NCBI GenBank assembly: GCA_008828725.1
Contig: MEHQ01002076.1
Coordinates: forward strand, 41,014 to 105,013
Length of the DNA stretch: 64,000 bases
Direction: 5' to 3'
Source: Saccharina japonica
Taxonomy: Eukaryota; Sar; Phaeophyceae; Laminariales; Laminariaceae
Positions 36,701-44,145 of the stretch are shown here, in pieces. Within the stretch, counting starts at the first letter, position 1; every line of letters starts with the position of its first letter. Below the pieces are notes generated by a model. It did not search any database and was not told where the DNA came from. It saw only the letters and a program-made list of their open reading frames with translations. The position numbers and the translations under genes were made by a program.

Positions 36701-37498
36701 CATTGTATTATACCTGCTGTAGATAAATACGTACCTCTCTAGGTAAAAAAAGGTAGAAGACCGTTTGTTGTTCGTACTTTGACCTCGACAGTCCCTTACA
36801 TTACCGCGCAGAGTGGTTTTGAAATGGTTTGTTTTGGCAAAAATGTACCTGGTCATATGCATACCTGGTGTTTTTGTTTTGTTTTTTCTATTTGTGTCGT
36901 AGTTTGTGGCCGCACACGACCACGCATAAATCGTGGACACACAACACAAACAATATTAACCTTGGCTACATGAACAGACACAGTATTATGGACACACAAA
37001 ACGCAACTCTGGTCGTGGCCACACGAAAACACACACACAAATTATGGACACAAAAGCTCACTCCAACTAATGGACACACAATACTCAAGGGAGAGGGACA
37101 CGCACTCACTAAGCATGGCACACGAACACATGTTTATCATGAGCACACGAATCCACACTAATCATGGACCCCCCCCCCACAAATCATGGACACAAGAACA
37201 CGCACTAATCATGGACACATACCCACGAATGAGTAACACACACTTCATAGACACCCCCCACTAATGCACACACGAATACACACTAACCATGGGACACCAC
37301 CTCCCCCCCTCCCCCCCCCCCCCCCCCCCCCCCCGCAAATCATGAACACACACGCACTTCCAGGTGGGCGACGACTCGTCCTCGGAGTCCTCCTCCGTCA
37401 TGCACGGCGCCGGCGGAAAAGACCCGAAGGAGGTGGACTGGGCCAAGTGCTTCAGCTCGGTTCACCAGAACCTCACCAACGTCATGTACTTCGCCTAA
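13092..37498 (+). CDS. AGO: Argonaute small-RNA effector, 20 exons (5' end not found)
   Basis: Argonaute binds small RNAs and, if catalytic, slices matching RNA. Exons: 13092-13170, 15663-15815, 16527-16784, 18392-18628, 19450-19590, 20135-20251, 20879-20950, 21972-22095, 22739-22842, 23451-23582, 24851-24907, 25407-25528, 27407-27521, 28280-28405, 29881-30036, 32845-33083, 34502-34650, 35472-35514, 36078-36177, 37364-37498. All introns are GT-AG and all phases agree; 14 of 19 are phase 0. The visible product is about 885 residues (human AGO2 has 859). Order: N about 27-163, L1 164-225, PAZ 228-352, L2 to about 410, MID to about 575, PIWI to 885. The slicer tetrad D621/E661/D693/H830 has spacing 40/32/137, nearly that of human AGO2 (40/32/138). 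The 5'-phosphate pocket Y554/K558/Q570/K591/K595 matches AGO2 spacing exactly. It ends in MYFA like metazoan and plant AGOs, so it is AGO-clade rather than PIWI-clade. The start codon must lie in an undetected upstream exon. Confidence 0.96.
13826..14152 (+). mobile_element. tRNA-derived SINE, copy 4, in AGO intron 1
   Basis: Plus strand: CGCCCCGGTAGACCAGTGG (A-box) and AAGTTCGAATCCCACC (B-box), body ending ACCCCGGATCTGAGTTACGA and an A-rich end. Same orientation as the host gene. Fragments of the body also occur near 12275-12340 and 27845-27870. Confidence 0.8.
15205..15381. mobile_element. 177-bp MITE in AGO intron 1
   Basis: GTACAGGACACCTAATAAG at the left and CTTATTAGGTGTCCTGTAC at the right. 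Same family as 17471-17647 but with the interior inverted. Confidence 0.7.
15487..15600. repeat. A-rich tract in AGO intron 1
   Basis: Near-pure A runs of about 18 and 22 bases plus AT-rich filler, ending about 60 bp before exon 2. The short GGTGGTGGTGGTGGTGG run just before the acceptor leaves it without a good pyrimidine tract. Confidence 0.7.
15663..15815 (+). CDS. AGO: AGO exon 2 (start of N domain)
   Basis: Fifty-one codons, phase 0 at both ends. It contains [21 protein letters not shown] and [10 protein letters not shown] split across typical N-domain strands (RPxxGxxGxxxxxxxNHF and YxYDV in the family). The acceptor is TTGCAG. The donor GTAAGC is followed 52 bp later by an exact second copy of itself. 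Confidence 0.92.
15811..15918 (+). repeat. Tandem duplication of the exon 2 donor site
   Basis: Two units of about 52-56 bp start CCCTGGTAAGCAAGCAAGCA; each contains the last five exon bases and an identical GTAAGC donor. Use of the second donor would insert 52 nt and shift the frame. Confidence 0.85.
16527..16784 (+). CDS. AGO: AGO exon 3 (N domain)
   Basis: Eighty-six codons, phase 0 at both ends, largest exon. It contains [31 protein letters not shown] and a helix ending [12 protein letters not shown]. This matches the second half of the Argonaute N domain, where the family has F-DG-x-x-L-Y-T followed by a strand and helix. The donor is GTGCGT, weaker than the others. Confidence 0.92.
16861..17158. 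mobile_element. hAT-like MITE in AGO intron 3 with 8-bp target duplication
   Basis: Imperfect terminal inverted repeats of about 45 bp (GTAAACCTGCCCGCGCAGGC left; the matching inverted copy right), flanked by GTAATTAC on both sides (16853-16860, 17159-17166). 8-bp duplications are typical of the hAT superfamily. 298 bp, no transposase. Confidence 0.75.
17471..17647. mobile_element. 177-bp MITE in AGO intron 3
   Basis: Starts TACAGTACAGGACACCTAGT and ends with the reverse complement, TACTGTA. Paired family member at 15205-15381; half copy near 31205-31355. Confidence 0.8.
18005..18322 (+). repeat. Poly(C)-ended retroposon-like repeat, near full length, AGO intron 3
   Basis: About 310 bp collinear with 20310-20613: TAGATAGTAGCGAGAAAACG, then CTCCGTATCGAAAAGGATGC and CAAGCATCAAAAGAGTACCC, ending in a C-rich run. 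Confidence 0.65.
18392..18628 (+). CDS. AGO: AGO exon 4 (L1 linker)
   Basis: Seventy-nine codons, phase 0. [42 protein letters not shown] and NVDMSAMAF are textbook Argonaute L1 (family: LD-xx-LR, VGRSFF, GxxxSLRPTQxGLxLNxD). Acceptor CTACCAG after a long CTCCTC tract; donor GTAAGT. Confidence 0.97.
18841..18919. repeat. Homopolymer block C32 with T and C runs, AGO intron 4
   Basis: A run of 32 C, then T13 and C18. Such G/C homopolymers are prone to assembly error and may form four-stranded structures. Confidence 0.85.
19394..19445. repeat. CTTGA pentanucleotide repeat at the exon 5 acceptor
   Basis: About ten GACTT/CTTGA units end five bases before the exon. A shorter relative is at 18993-19032. 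Confidence 0.8.
19450..19590 (+). CDS. AGO: AGO exon 5 (L1/PAZ boundary)
   Basis: Forty-seven codons, phase 0. Holds FVCELLNI and [15 protein letters not shown], the helix and strand leading into PAZ (AGO2: KGLKVEVTH). The acceptor CACAG directly follows a CTTGA pentanucleotide repeat instead of a normal pyrimidine tract. Confidence 0.95.
20135..20251 (+). CDS. AGO: AGO exon 6 (PAZ)
   Basis: Thirty-nine codons, phase 0. [11 protein letters not shown] and [13 protein letters not shown] correspond to the YRV and YF-x4-5-L blocks of PAZ, the domain that holds the 3' end of the guide RNA. Donor GTAAGT; acceptor TGTGCAG. Confidence 0.96.
20310..20613 (+). repeat. Poly(C)-ended retroposon-like repeat, AGO intron 6
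   Basis: Collinear with 18005-18322 and ending ACAAATGAGTACG followed by about 19 C. Shared segments include GGTGCTCCGTCTCGAAAGG and ATGGTCAAATGACTAAGGCA. Confidence 0.7.
20879..20950 (+). CDS. AGO: AGO exon 7 (PAZ core)
   Basis: Twenty-four codons, phase 0. [10 protein letters not shown] and YIPMEVCK match the highly conserved PAZ motifs YPHLPCLQVG and YLPLEVC. A short exon between introns of 627 and 1,021 bp. Confidence 0.97.
21972..22095 (+). CDS. AGO: AGO exon 8 (L2 linker)
   Basis: Forty-one codons plus one base (phase 1). [19 protein letters not shown] matches the GQR-x-KKL-x-x-QT-x-MI-x-x-T signature after PAZ, followed by the helix [13 protein letters not shown]. Confidence 0.97.
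22203..22300 (-). repeat. Poly(C)-ended repeat, inverted copy, AGO intron 8
   Basis: Begins with a G run, then TACTCATTTGTTGCTTGCC and CCCTTTCGAGACGGAGCA. Two long G/C runs follow. Confidence 0.65.
22739..22842 (+). CDS. AGO: AGO exon 9 (L2, entry to MID)
   Basis: Two bases complete the split Gly codon, then 34 codons, ending in phase 0. [20 protein letters not shown] followed by PPPCIQYNK parallels REFGI-x-V and GRVLPAPxLxY of the family. The open frame continues far upstream but that part is intron. Confidence 0.96.
22903..23118 (+). repeat. Minisatellite, about 65-bp unit, AGO intron 9
   Basis: Three units of GATGTGTTTGAGCGGCGGTT plus a T-rich stretch and GCCGCCTCGGCTTTG. Confidence 0.8.
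23451..23582 (+). CDS. AGO: AGO exon 10 (MID start)
   Basis: Forty-four codons, phase 0. [20 protein letters not shown] then [10 protein letters not shown] equals the GxWNMR-x-KxF, WAxxxF block. The acceptor GAGACAG has almost no pyrimidine tract next to it. Confidence 0.95.
23709..23791. mobile_element. 83-bp MITE, AGO intron 10
   Basis: TACCACTCTGTCCCGAAATA ... reverse complement ending AGAGTGGTA; sister of 11550-11633. Confidence 0.75.
24535..24800. repeat. Polypyrimidine CT tract before AGO exon 11
   Basis: About 265 bp almost purely C and T, including some 60 bp of CT dinucleotides and CTCC repeats. May serve as an oversized pyrimidine tract; mirror-symmetric CT runs can adopt triplex DNA. 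Confidence 0.85.
24851..24907 (+). CDS. AGO: AGO exon 11 (MID helix)
   Basis: Nineteen codons, [19 protein letters not shown], phase 0. It matches the family helix F-x-x-x-L-x-x-x-x-x-x-x-G-M-x. The acceptor CTTGTCAG lies about 50 bp after a near-continuous CT tract of roughly 265 bp. Confidence 0.9.
25407..25528 (+). CDS. AGO: AGO exon 12 (MID)
   Basis: Forty codons plus two bases (phase 2). Contains [20 protein letters not shown] and a helix [12 protein letters not shown]. This stretch varies between Argonautes, so the call rests on splice sites, phase and GC content. Confidence 0.85.
25895..26096. mobile_element. 202-bp MITE, AGO intron 12
   Basis: TACAGTGGGTTCCCCGACTT left and AAGTCGGGGTACCCACTGTA right, with TA ends. 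Reads like a Tc1/mariner-type MITE. Confidence 0.8.
26590..26680. repeat. TTGGC/CTTGG repeat, AGO intron 12
   Basis: Degenerate pentamer run (GCTTGGCTTGGCTTGG) with TTTGG variants; similar to the CTTGA runs in intron 4. Confidence 0.75.
27407..27521 (+). CDS. AGO: AGO exon 13 (MID, 5'-phosphate pocket)
   Basis: One base plus 38 codons, ends phase 0. CQLILVPKS then [19 protein letters not shown]554, K558 and Q570 correspond to AGO2 Y529, K533 and Q545, which grip the guide 5' end. Acceptor TTTTGCAG; donor GTCAGA. Confidence 0.97.
27745..27805 (-). repeat. Poly(C)-ended repeat, inverted fragment, AGO intron 13
   Basis: GTTGCTTGCCTTAGTCATTT, then CCCTTTCGAGACGGAGACC. Confidence 0.6.
28280..28405 (+). 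CDS. AGO: AGO exon 14 (MID/PIWI)
   Basis: Forty-two codons, phase 0. CVLLKHV and [20 protein letters not shown] match the family CV-x-x-KNV and NL-CLKIN-x-KLGG. K591 and K595 are the AGO2 K566 and K570 equivalents. The acceptor GAAAACAG is purine-rich. Confidence 0.97.
28535..29632. mobile_element. 1.1-kb hAT-type non-autonomous element, AGO intron 14
   Basis: Flanked by TGTACTGC on both sides (28527-28534 and 29633-29640), an 8-bp target duplication. Ends TGTAGAGTTGGACCC and (inverted) AGTAGAGGTGTATCC, with clusters of CGGGTACCCG-like subterminal motifs at both ends, as in hAT elements. No transposase ORF. A separate long inverted repeat is nested within. Confidence 0.8.
29030..29405. repeat. 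Nested inverted repeat with about 170-bp arms
   Basis: The left arm contains GATTTACGTGTTCCCGGTGC, ACCATATTGGGGTACATTCG and AGGTGGGTCTGTCTTTC; the right arm carries their imperfect reverse complements (GACAGACCCACCTCG onward to GGGGACACGTAAATTC). The loop is about 40 bp around 29200-29240. Confidence 0.75.
29881..30036 (+). CDS. AGO: AGO exon 15 (PIWI catalytic D and E)
   Basis: Fifty-two codons, phase 0. [13 protein letters not shown] carries the first catalytic Asp (D621), [11 protein letters not shown] is invariant in the family, and EHRKEVIQ supplies the Glu finger (E661). The acceptor is preceded by about 45 bp of A/C-rich sequence without a pyrimidine tract. Confidence 0.98.
30058..30205 (-). 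repeat. Poly(C)-ended repeat, inverted copy, AGO intron 15
   Basis: Starts with ten G, then TACTCATTTGTTTGC, CGTCCCTTTCGAGACGGAGC and CACCTCCAACACTTGGG, lying 20 bp after exon 15. Confidence 0.7.
30556..30906. mobile_element. CATAGTAA-type MITE cluster, AGO intron 15
   Basis: Inverted ends TTTTACGGGGG(G/A)CATAGTAA ... TTACTATGGTCCCCCGTAA delimit about 30556-30674 and 30789-30906. Relatives: 33287-33402 (intron 16) and a decayed one near 44400-44530. Confidence 0.65.
31388..32510 (+). repeat. Two-unit tandem duplication (about 0.56 kb each), AGO intron 15
   Basis: 31388-31962 and 31963-32510 are highly similar. Each has a GC-rich core GTTGCTGCAGCGCCCACCGC followed by CACGCCCGCGAGCGCACGCG in otherwise AT-rich intron. 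Confidence 0.85.
32845..33083 (+). CDS. AGO: AGO exon 16 (PIWI catalytic D)
   Basis: Seventy-nine codons plus two bases (phase 2). [14 protein letters not shown] holds catalytic D693; [17 protein letters not shown] follows. The donor GTGAGA overlaps a TGA in frame (AA|GTGAG), so an unspliced transcript would stop right here and lack H830. Splicing to 34502 restores AAG (Lys). Confidence 0.98.
33055..34110 (+). repeat. Decayed tandem array of the exon 16 3' end
   Basis: The exon end and donor (CGCCTCTTCCAGCCCAGGAA, then GTGAGACA) recur in altered form at about 33182, 33409, 33559, 33671, 33882 and 34055, mostly spaced 110-170 bp, and more weakly at 33792. The second copy still reads CCAGCCCAAGAAGTGAGACA. 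Confidence 0.8.
33287..33402. mobile_element. CATAGTAA-type MITE inserted in the decayed array, AGO intron 16
   Basis: TTACGGGCGACCATAGTAAA at the left and TAGCCCACCCCGTAA at the right; it separates two units of the exon-end array, so it came later. Confidence 0.65.
34502..34650 (+). CDS. AGO: AGO exon 17 (PIWI)
   Basis: One base, 49 codons, one base (phase 1). [36 protein letters not shown] and VLWD match the family GN-x-PGT-x-VD, HP-x-x-FDFYL, GTSRP-x-HYHVLWD. Confidence 0.98.
34733..34870 (+). repeat. Minisatellite with TTGACC/GGTCAA palindromes, AGO intron 17
   Basis: Three to four units of CGCTCTTGACCTTTTGATTG plus GTCAAAACCG, about 40-45 bp each; a CTTT repeat follows. Confidence 0.8.
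35472..35514 (+). CDS. AGO: AGO exon 18 (PIWI microexon-like)
   Basis: Only 43 nt: completes Glu, then [13 protein letters not shown] and two bases (phase 2). Equivalent to DNRFSSDELQ-x-LTYQ in AGO2. Acceptor TTCTTGCAG, donor GTGAGT. Confidence 0.96.
36078..36177 (+). CDS. AGO: AGO exon 19 (PIWI catalytic H)
   Basis: One base plus 33 codons, phase 0 at the end. [20 protein letters not shown] then AFRAQFFVN is diagnostic; H830 is the fourth catalytic residue (AGO2 H807). Donor GTGAGT. Confidence 0.98.
36219..36365. repeat. Repeat shared with AGO intron 4
   Basis: GACTTGAGGAGTTCTATACC and a following GGAGGGGAAACGAAGTGCTA segment resemble 19080-19160 (ACTTGAGGAGCTCTATACCT). Function unknown. 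Confidence 0.5.
36393..36615. mobile_element. Foldback element (hairpin of about 100-bp arms), AGO intron 19
   Basis: Near-perfect palindrome: AGGGCCCATATTAACGAGTA ... TTTTCATTGGTCAACACACG on the left, mirrored on the right (CGTGTGTTGGCCAATGAAAA). The unpaired loop is only about 13 bases (GGATCTTGGGGCA). A sister lies at 61743-61958. Confidence 0.85.
37364..37498 (+). CDS. AGO: AGO exon 20 (C-terminus and stop)
   Basis: Forty-four codons plus TAA. Starts [18 protein letters not shown], an acidic/Ser-rich variable loop, and ends [12 protein letters not shown], the standard Argonaute C-terminus buried in the MID-PIWI interface. The acceptor CTTCCAG follows an intron end with a run of more than 20 C. 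Confidence 0.97.
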   Translation: MGDDSSSESSSVMHGAGGKDPKEVDWAKCFSSVHQNLTNVMYFA

Positions 37499-40284
37499 GT
37501 CTCGCCGCCGCGCCCACCGCCTCGCGCCCCGGCCGCCGGGCCATGGGTTGCGGCGAGATATCATGCCACCGGGAAAACGTCCGCGCCTGCCCAGCGGGGG
37601 CGTGGCTGAGTGGTTAGGTGTCTGGGTGGGTGGGTTGGTAGCTGTCTGGCTGGGTGTTTAGCTGTCTTGCTGGTGGGTGGGTGGGTGGGTGGATAGCCGG
37701 GTGGTGGTCGAGCTGGGTGGCTTGGGTGGGGGGGGGTGAGTTGCCTGGGTGGGTGGCCCCAGCCGGCTGGCTAGGAGAGAGTAGGTTTTGGCACCCCTGG
37801 GGAGGGCACGTACCCGGTTGGGGTTGGGGTTGGGTTGGGTCTGTTTAGATTGTTCCGTGATGGAGCGAGCATTTGTTTTTTGTTGTTCCCTTGTTAAAAG
37901 CAACAGCCGCCGCTCGCCCGTAGCCACCGCTGCCGCCACGGTGATTTGCCGTGATTCGGTGCGAAAAACCCTGATGCCGAGAGTGGATTGATGATTTTCG
38001 CGGTATCCACACTGTGGTTGTGGTGATTTTTGGCGATGGGTGGGTGGGTTGAATGGTATTGTTGTTTTATAGGGACAGATGAGGGGGTTATAGAATAGGT
38101 AGGGGGGGGAGAGGAGGGACAAGAGCGGTGCTTGTGGGGGGAGCGCAGAGGGGGGTGCTCTCATCACGTGGTGGGAGGCGCGTCCGGCGCGAGCAGAGCC
38201 GCTGGTAGGTTATTTGTGTTTGCTGTGTCCTTGGCAGTATAGGTAGCGTTGTAATTTGCGGGGGTGGTTTTCTGCTTTGGCGACATCGATGCCCTCTCCC
38301 CCCTCCCGTCCACCCCCCCCCTCCCCCTCTCTCTTCCCATGGGTCTGCCATCCCGTGCACGGGTCTTATGTATTCAAGAAAAAAGAGGTGTATGACTTGA
38401 CGCTCTGTAAGTGTAGGAAGGAAGCGGGCGGGGGGATCGGGGGGGGGGGGGGGTGGTAGGTTCGCCTTTTGGGTGCCGTTGTCGCAGTCTGCTGTTTCTT
38501 ATTTTCGTCGGAGGGCACACGCGGCGGTGGCGTTGGATGGTGGATGATGACCCCCCAAATTTATGTGGTGGTGTGTTTTGTTTTGTAGCGACGATTGCGT
38601 CGTAGGGGCGAGAGGGGCGGGACCCCCAGGAGCGTCGGTTTTAGCCGCCAGGCATAGGTTCTGCTATATTGTCTTCTATATTCTACTACTACTACTTACG
38701 GATCTACTACTATGGTTTTGCTGACTTTTGTGCTGCTGCTGCGGATGTGGACAACGGAGAGACGGCAGCGGTGGGGTTTCCAACCGTTTTGCGTGTTTGT
38801 CGCAACCGCGGCTGATCCCTGAACTGTTTTTTGCTGTGCCGCTGTCTGCGTGACGCTGAGCAGGGGAAGGAAGCATTGCCGCCTTTTTCGGTTCTCGCTT
38901 CCGGTGAAACTGAAAAAAAAAATCATGAATTGATGACGATGACGATGCTATGCATAAACATTTACCAGTACATGCTTGTACATATACCAAGTACATGCTT
39001 GTATTATCATGATTGAAGACATATCGTGGAGGGAGGGGGAGGCGGTAGGGACAGGGGTTTGGGTATGGAGAGAGGGAGAAAAGGGGAGTCGGAAAATAAT
39101 ACTGCTTAGTTTACACGAGGAGGGTGGAGGGGGAAATGAGGATGATAAACGAAGGGGGCGAGAGCGCTGTTTTTTTTTCGTTGTGGTTTTGCTGCTGCTC
39201 TTGGTGTGGTCAATTTTGATTGATTGAGGGATTGATTGATTGATCGCTTGGTTGACCATCCCGTCGCTTTATGTAGTAGACGCAGTGCCGACCGACGATT
39301 GTTTTTTTGTTTTGCGTTTTCTTGACTTTTCCCTCCGCGTATCGTGCGAGCCAGGGAGCTTTTCACTATTGTTGTTGTCCGGCCCCGTCGCTTCGTAGTG
39401 TCGTTGGTCTGGTTGCTGCAGTAGTGCCGCGGTTGCTGTGCAGGGTGTTGTCGGGTTGAGCGGTAGTTGCCGCAAGCAGTAGTAGTCTTGTGTACGTAGC
39501 TTGCACGCGGCGCACAGTCAGTCGTGTCGTGTGATTTCTTGCCGTGCCCACCACACGCCACGTGAAATGGATGATTGAAGGCTGCTCGCTGCCGCTCGCT
39601 GCTGCTGCTGCTGCTGCCGTGGGGGGGTGCTTGTTTGTTGCGTGCGTGTATGTATGTGCGTGCATTTGCATGCAGCAAAAAAAAGAGAGGACATCCGCCG
39701 CCGCACGAAGCGAGTGTAATATCAACAAAAAAATCATTGTTTACAATGTAACCTGTGACCGGGACAGACAGCAGCGAGCGAGGGGTCTCTTTTCGTATTC
39801 TCTTTCGTGATTTGCGAAGTGTGATTATTATCATGATTGATTGCGATCCGACAGCAGTGTGCGTCATGATGAGATGTTCAACGTCGGTTACTCACATACC
39901 GGTCGGTTACTCACATACCGAGTAAAACTAAGGAAATCTCTCTCTAGGGTTATGCTCTAGATAATTGTCGTGTGTTCTACGTGGTAGGTATTATTATTAC
40001 ATGTGCGAGCCTGTTTTCTGCAGATATCATAGGTAGGTGCAGTTACCTCTTTCTCGAGTCTGTGATACATGCCGCCGCTCCTGTCTGTGCAGTCCAGACA
40101 CCCGATGGTCGTGCCCCTGATGTCTGGTGCCTGATGATACCTGGTCGAGTTTTCCCCCCAACTTTAATTTTAACCAGCAGAGTTACGAGTAGTTGTGCTT
40201 ACTACTGTAGAAAAGGATTTCGTGCCCGCAGTTTACTGATCGGTCAATTTTTTATTGAGGAAAGCACAACTACTTATTGAGGTG
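37499..40284. other. AGO 3' flank, no gene seen
   Basis: GGGT/GGTGG-rich stretch at 37600-37850, C- and G-rich runs around 38290-38455, a CTACTA repeat near 38685, GATTGATTG near 39215-39245 and an AAA-poor stretch with CTG repeats near 39600. Some of this must be the AGO 3' UTR, but I cannot place the polyadenylation site. A minus-strand open frame of 253 codons at 39106-39867 shows no recognisable protein. Confidence 0.6.
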
Positions 40285-40941
40285 AAAACAGGGTTCGGTA
40301 CTCTCGTGCCCAGGTAACACCCGGGAAGTGCTACTCGTAGAGAGCAGAAACAAGACGGCTCCTTCGCCGTTCCTATGGAGCTGGAGCCACGCGTGACGAC
40401 TTCTGCAGAGGGCTGGAAGACTGGCAGGGCTTGCGAGAACGTGGCGAAGTTGCGAGCCCAGAGCCCAGAGACGAATGATCAAAAGATAGGCCGCTTGTTC
40501 CTGTTCGGGAATGCATTCCGCCGCGTGCTGCACGAATCTTTTTTTTTTTTCCAACCAATCATCTCCGAGATTGCCGTTGATGTGTTTGATGTCTCTCCTC
40601 TCTCCTTGCTCCTTCCCCCTTCCTTGCTCACAACTCGCAACGCCGCCCAGAGTCCAGAGTCCAGAGTTCAGAGTCCAGAGGGAGAGATTTCCTAGGCTTT
40701 AGTCGCGAACGTGTGGGATTGCGAGATAGTTTTCTGCGCAGGCGTTCGTACGATAAGCTATACGCACATCTCGTGCATAGTCCATAGTCGTCAGCAGCAG
40801 CACACGTCAAACTCAAATCCCATACCCTGCGGGTACGCGCACTGCGTACATACCCGGGGCGGCTCTCAAAGTCTCTGTTTGAAAAAACAGAGAACACAAC
40901 CGCGAGCACACCGCGGCGGCAGTAGCACGCGCAAGAGAAGC

Positions 40942-41018
40942 ATGTCCACCTCACCACCGTACGGAACACCGGGACCAGTCTCCTCTACCGGTGCGGAAAT
41001 GACGAAGGCGGGCTTGAG
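40942..41018 (+). CDS. Candidate first exon of duplicated unknown gene, copy 1
   Basis: ATG opens a frame reading MSTSPPYGTPGPVSSTGAEM, ending at a GTGAGA donor. The homologous stretch in the second duplication (51157-51230) is exactly three bases shorter, so the frame is kept, and the donor is conserved. No downstream partner exon could be assigned with certainty. Confidence 0.3.
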
Positions 41019-43683
41019 GTGAGAAAATCGTGAAACGTTGGGTGGGGCGGTTTTACTATTTAGTTTTGCTCGTGGTCGAGCAAGTAGAGAGGACACGGCG
41101 ATGATGATGCTGTTTTCGTTGCAAAAACGAAAAAATGGTGGACAAAAAGTTGCATGATGCTGCAGGAGGGATCCACAGAGCCCAAGCCATCAGTGGTGGT
41201 TGAGGCGGCTTCGCCCATTGTGCTTGCGGCACTCGTCCCTCTCTCCCCTCCCTCCCCTCTCTCTTCTGTTTCGCGTGCCCCCTATATATATATCATCAGC
41301 ATATCATCAGCATACATACAGCATACAGGGCGCGTCTTTTGATGAGTTTCCGCTATATTATGAGGCGTTTCGTTGTGGGACGTACTTAATAAGTCAATCA
41401 AACACTGGCAACCAACCCTGCGGCAGCTCCCTCCTCCACAGTCACAGCCCACACATACAGCAGCAGCAGTACTACTACTGTGCTGGAAGTGCATGCTGGA
41501 CCAGGCCCCAGTCCTGCGAGAAACGAAAAAATGAATGGCGCAGTTCCTACCTCCTAACCTAACCAAGTATACCTATCTACAACATAGTATTTCCTACAGG
41601 TATATACGAACCAGGCATACATAGTGCTGTATTACAAACTGCTTTAGCACATCCATCCGTCCTTGGATCCGGTGTGCTGTGGCATTTGGGCTCTAATGAC
41701 TTACTACGCTGAAGAATACGAACTGGTCCAGGCGCCTGGTACCAGGTATGATATAAACGTGTTGACATTGCATGTAAGCCCGCCCGTGTTATCAGCCCGG
41801 GCTGTCTAGCTCGGGCTGTCTGTACCATGCTGCTGTATGTATGTACGTACGGTATCAGATGATAGCTGTCGATGTAGGGTACCGGTAGGTGTGACTTTAT
41901 GATATGTGTATATATATACCAGGTATCGAGGAAACAAACACAGGAGCCAACAAAGGAGAAGAAAAAAAAGTTGCGCTGAACCAAAACTCCAGCGCATGCT
42001 TTCATGTTTTTCAGTCAGCGCTTTCGGGTTTGTTGGTCGGGCCTGTTCGTACCGGTGATATCTATCATATCTTACGGGCATTGGCTTTCTTTGTAGTCAT
42101 CACCCATAGATCATATCATATATCGAACGATGAACAATATTATGCTGTCCCTGTTGCTTGCGAAGTATATACAAGTAAAAGCGACCCAAACGCACGAAAC
42201 GCACCAGGCAATTTCCTTTCTTGTTGTTGCTCCCGTTTCACTCCCGGGACCCAACGTAACAAAAACAAAACAAAAGCTCGCCCTGCGAGACCGGCAGGCC
42301 GCCAGGGGGAGAAGGGAGGAGGAGGGAGGATTACTTCCCATGGCGTGGGGGTGGAATGTAGATGCAGAGTAGGAAGCACGGCGAATAGATATATAGCAGG
42401 TACAATAATTGGGTAAAGGGTGCGTATTCTATTGAGTACACGCAGAGAGAGGAGGAGAAGTGGTTGAATGAGAGTGGTGGTATTCGACGAATTGTGTCAG
42501 CTTTTTCATTCTGAATGAATAACGCCCTGCACATTGTCGGAAGGCAAATAATACAAAAACAAAAGGCGGTCGGCTCATCGTCATGTGGGCGTCCAGCACT
42601 CGTCGATCGTGTGTGCACTAATAATACTACAGCAGAAATACTGATGAAATACTACTGTAGCGATGTCAACACCAACAACAACAACAACAACAACAGCGTA
42701 GGACTAGACCTCATAAGGAGGAATAAACACTTTCCCTGCTGCATATATGATCCAAATGTAATTTCAAGTAAACTCCCCCCTCCCCAAAAAAAACGTGCGT
42801 GTCGTTCTACGTACTGTTTGTAGAGGGGTTACTTACATGGCGTTTGGTGCCCCAGTCCTGCCAAGATACGCCAAACCCGCCCAACCATACTGGGCACCGC
42901 CATGCACACTACAATGGTTCCCTACAACAACAGTTCGTTGCTCTGAACCGTACTTTTTCTTGTCCCGCCGCCGCCGCCGCCACCTCTTCGTCCGCGTACG
43001 TACGCGACCCAAGCAGCAGCTGGTTGACTGCTGTTGCGTTTGTTTTTGGCTCGAATTGTATGTGCGTGCATATTATATAGTTCTGCTGTTTCTGCTAAAC
43101 GGGGGAAAAAATGCTTACGGATGATACTTTCTGTGGACCTTGTGGGATTTTTTACGTTCCAAAAGGTGCTTATATTTAGTAGACCAACCCTATTCCTGCT
43201 GAAAAATCTCCTTGACCCCATGTTTGTCCACAAAAAACGTGGGCGCTGTTTTTATAGGGGGGTTACAGAAGACCTGTTTTCTTTTTTTGCCTACCCTCCA
43301 AACGGAACTCCAAAATAATGGGGAGGGGGGTCCCGTCTTCCCGTGTATTCGTGTGCCGCCTGGTCGCGGGTACGGCACATGGCGTACGGTCAAGTCTCGA
43401 ACGCCAAGGGTATCTCAGGGTGTTCATTCCGTAACATCACCGTCCATAAACAAACAAAACCACGCCACCACTACTACTACCGTATGATGTGTCCCTATAG
43501 GTTTTGAAATCACCAACACCACCGCCCGCTATGATATACGTATACGCTTTATAGGCTTTTCTGTGGCGCGAAACGGACTCGCTCGCTCGCTCGCTCACGC
43601 CCGAACCGTTCCCTCGTCTTTCCCTGGCGCGTCCGTCCGACCCTCACTTCAGGCACACACCCTCGAGGGTCGACATTATCTGC

Positions 43684-44055
43684 ATGAGTGGGAGGCAACC
43701 GACGGTCGGCTCGACGGAGGTCACGACCAGCAGACCACAAACGACCAACCAGCTCGCACCGGAGTGCGGCATCGAGCCATGCCCTCACTCTCCCACGTCA
43801 TCGCAGGACAGTTCGTGCGAGGGTACCACTACTACCGGGGTTTCGTTTTCGGATCCTCCTTCGACGTTAGCGGCAGCACCCCGAGGGCGCAACCGCACCC
43901 CCCCCTCTCCCCGCGGCCGGCCGTCCTCCCCGCTTCGCCCTGGGGCTTCGTCGTCAACATCGCCGTCTAGACGATCGTCCGTGTTTCCGGGCCAAGGAAG
44001 GGGTAGTCCCGTCTCCAGCTCACCGCGCGTGGGGGGGCACTCCGTGGAATCTGAG
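43684..44055 (+). CDS. Candidate exon, Ser/Pro/Arg-rich protein, copy 1
   Basis: Open frame reading PTVGSTEVTTSRPQTTNQL, later RGRNRTPPSPRGRPSSPLRP and ending SPRVGGHSVESE before a possible GTGCGT donor. No family recognised; composition suggests a disordered, phosphorylatable region. Over 365 bp the second duplication copy has the same length with no indels, while flanking DNA has many, which suggests coding constraint. A second overlapping frame is also open in both copies, so the frame is uncertain. The 5' boundary is unknown. Confidence 0.35.
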
Positions 44056-44145
44056 GTGCGTGTCTAACGTAGACTGACTGCGCGTTGTTGTTTTTTTCTC
44101 TCGTTTATTCTGTGATTGGACGCTTCTAATGTACCACTCTATCAG

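Noticed and set aside
39106-39867. 253-codon minus-strand ORF
   Set aside because: Low-complexity composition, no conserved motif and no splice or context support; lies in the AGO 3' flank.
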